Positions 33,225-33,492 of a stretch of 33,492 nt of DNA are shown here, piece after piece (the first letter of the stretch is position 1; the number at the start of each line of letters is the position of its first letter). A program made the translations under genes and the position numbers. The stretch lies in the NCBI GenBank assembly GCA_017309145.1, contig JAFLDU010000017.1, positions 1-33,492 on the forward strand, in the 5' to 3' direction. The stretch is from Zoogloea sp. GTDB lineage: Bacteria > Pseudomonadota > Gammaproteobacteria > Burkholderiales > Rhodocyclaceae. The notes beneath the pieces were generated by a model. It ran no database searches. It saw only the letters and a program-made list of their open reading frames with translations, and was not told the origin of the DNA.

Positions 33225-33492
33225 TTACTCGATCTTGAGACGGGCGACCGTTGCCTTGGCGCTCAACCCGAGGTCCACAGGTGCGCCATTGCGCTCCAGC
33301 TTGACCCCGCGAGCGTTGCCGATCACGGCGGAGAAAGGCGGCTTCACATCGACCTGCTCGCGGGTGCCGGCCTTACCCAGGCGGGAAAACACCACCTTGC
33401 CGGCGGCATCCTTGACCTCCACCCAGGAATCCTGGGCAAAGTCGAACACCAGCCGGTCGGCCCCGGACCTGGGGGCATCGGCAACGGCAGGC
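33225..33492 (-). CDS. rodZ: RodZ, C-terminal fragment (5' end outside window)
   Basis: The last 88 codons of a larger gene: the frame is open through base 33492 and ends with TAA at 33225-33227. The visible part matches the periplasmic RodZ C-terminal domain (DUF4115): [19 protein letters not shown], then [19 protein letters not shown] and a final TVARLKIE. RodZ couples MreB to the rod elongation complex. The N-terminal helix-turn-helix and membrane helix would lie beyond the window. Position immediately upstream of ispG supports the call. Confidence 0.9.
   Translation of the reverse strand, partial: PAVADAPRSGADRLVFDFAQDSWVEVKDAAGKVVFSRLGKAGTREQVDVKPPFSAVIGNARGVKLERNGAPVDLGLSAKATVARLKIE

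Overview
The window is chromosomal DNA from a GC-rich betaproteobacterium, most likely of the Rhodocyclales (Azospira, Dechloromonas, Zoogloea or Thauera type). The support is the exosortase-A (XrtA/EpsH, PEP-CTERM) polysaccharide locus, the hfq-hflX-hflK-hflC-DUF2065-hisZ-purA order, the rodZ-ispG-hisS-yfgM-bamB-der order, and an average composition near 60-65% GC. The genus is inferred from gene content and order; no database search was possible. Almost every gene lies on the minus strand. The exceptions are three tRNA genes and one LolA-like protein.

Region 1 (1-13212, minus): ten consecutive genes of an XrtA-associated exopolysaccharide locus. In transcription order they are an outer-membrane export lipoprotein (Wza-like), a chain-length determinant, a tyrosine kinase with a Tyr-Gly repeat tail, an outer-membrane beta-barrel, an AAA ATPase, a polysaccharide deacetylase, a FemAB-like acyltransferase, two glycosyltransferases, an asparagine-synthase-like amidotransferase and a third glycosyltransferase cut by the window edge. 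Most junctions are ATGA overlaps or gaps of 15 bases or less, so this reads as one translationally coupled operon. The exosortase itself and the PrsK/PrsR regulators are not in the window.

Region 2 (13398-16291): a LolD/MacB-type ABC ATPase followed by a DUF1302-like outer-membrane barrel, with a LolA-like periplasmic protein transcribed divergently 42 bases away. No cognate permease is present. Region 3 (16322-20268, minus): rnr-rlmB and a HugZ-like FMN-binding split-barrel protein. Region 4 (20262-20923, plus): three identical tRNA-Leu(CAG) genes, each with its own TATAAT box exactly 12 bases upstream and its own rho-independent terminator; the first promoter overlaps the GTG start of the divergent rnr.

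Region 5 (27449 down to 21005, minus): hfq-hflX-hflK-hflC-DUF2065-hisZ-purA, apparently one transcript from a TATAAT box before hfq to a terminator after purA. It combines RNA chaperone, ribosome-rescue GTPase, membrane protease regulators, histidine regulation and AMP synthesis. Region 6 (33492 down to 27514, minus): rodZ (3' end)-ispG-hisS-yfgM-bamB-der, covering cell shape, isoprenoids, tRNA charging, outer-membrane assembly and ribosome assembly.

Most of the window is conserved housekeeping DNA. The accessory interest lies in the XrtA locus and its control signals, the permease-less ABC/DUF1302/LolA-like cluster, and the tRNA-Leu array. I saw no CRISPR array, insertion sequence, phage gene or convincing new defence system.
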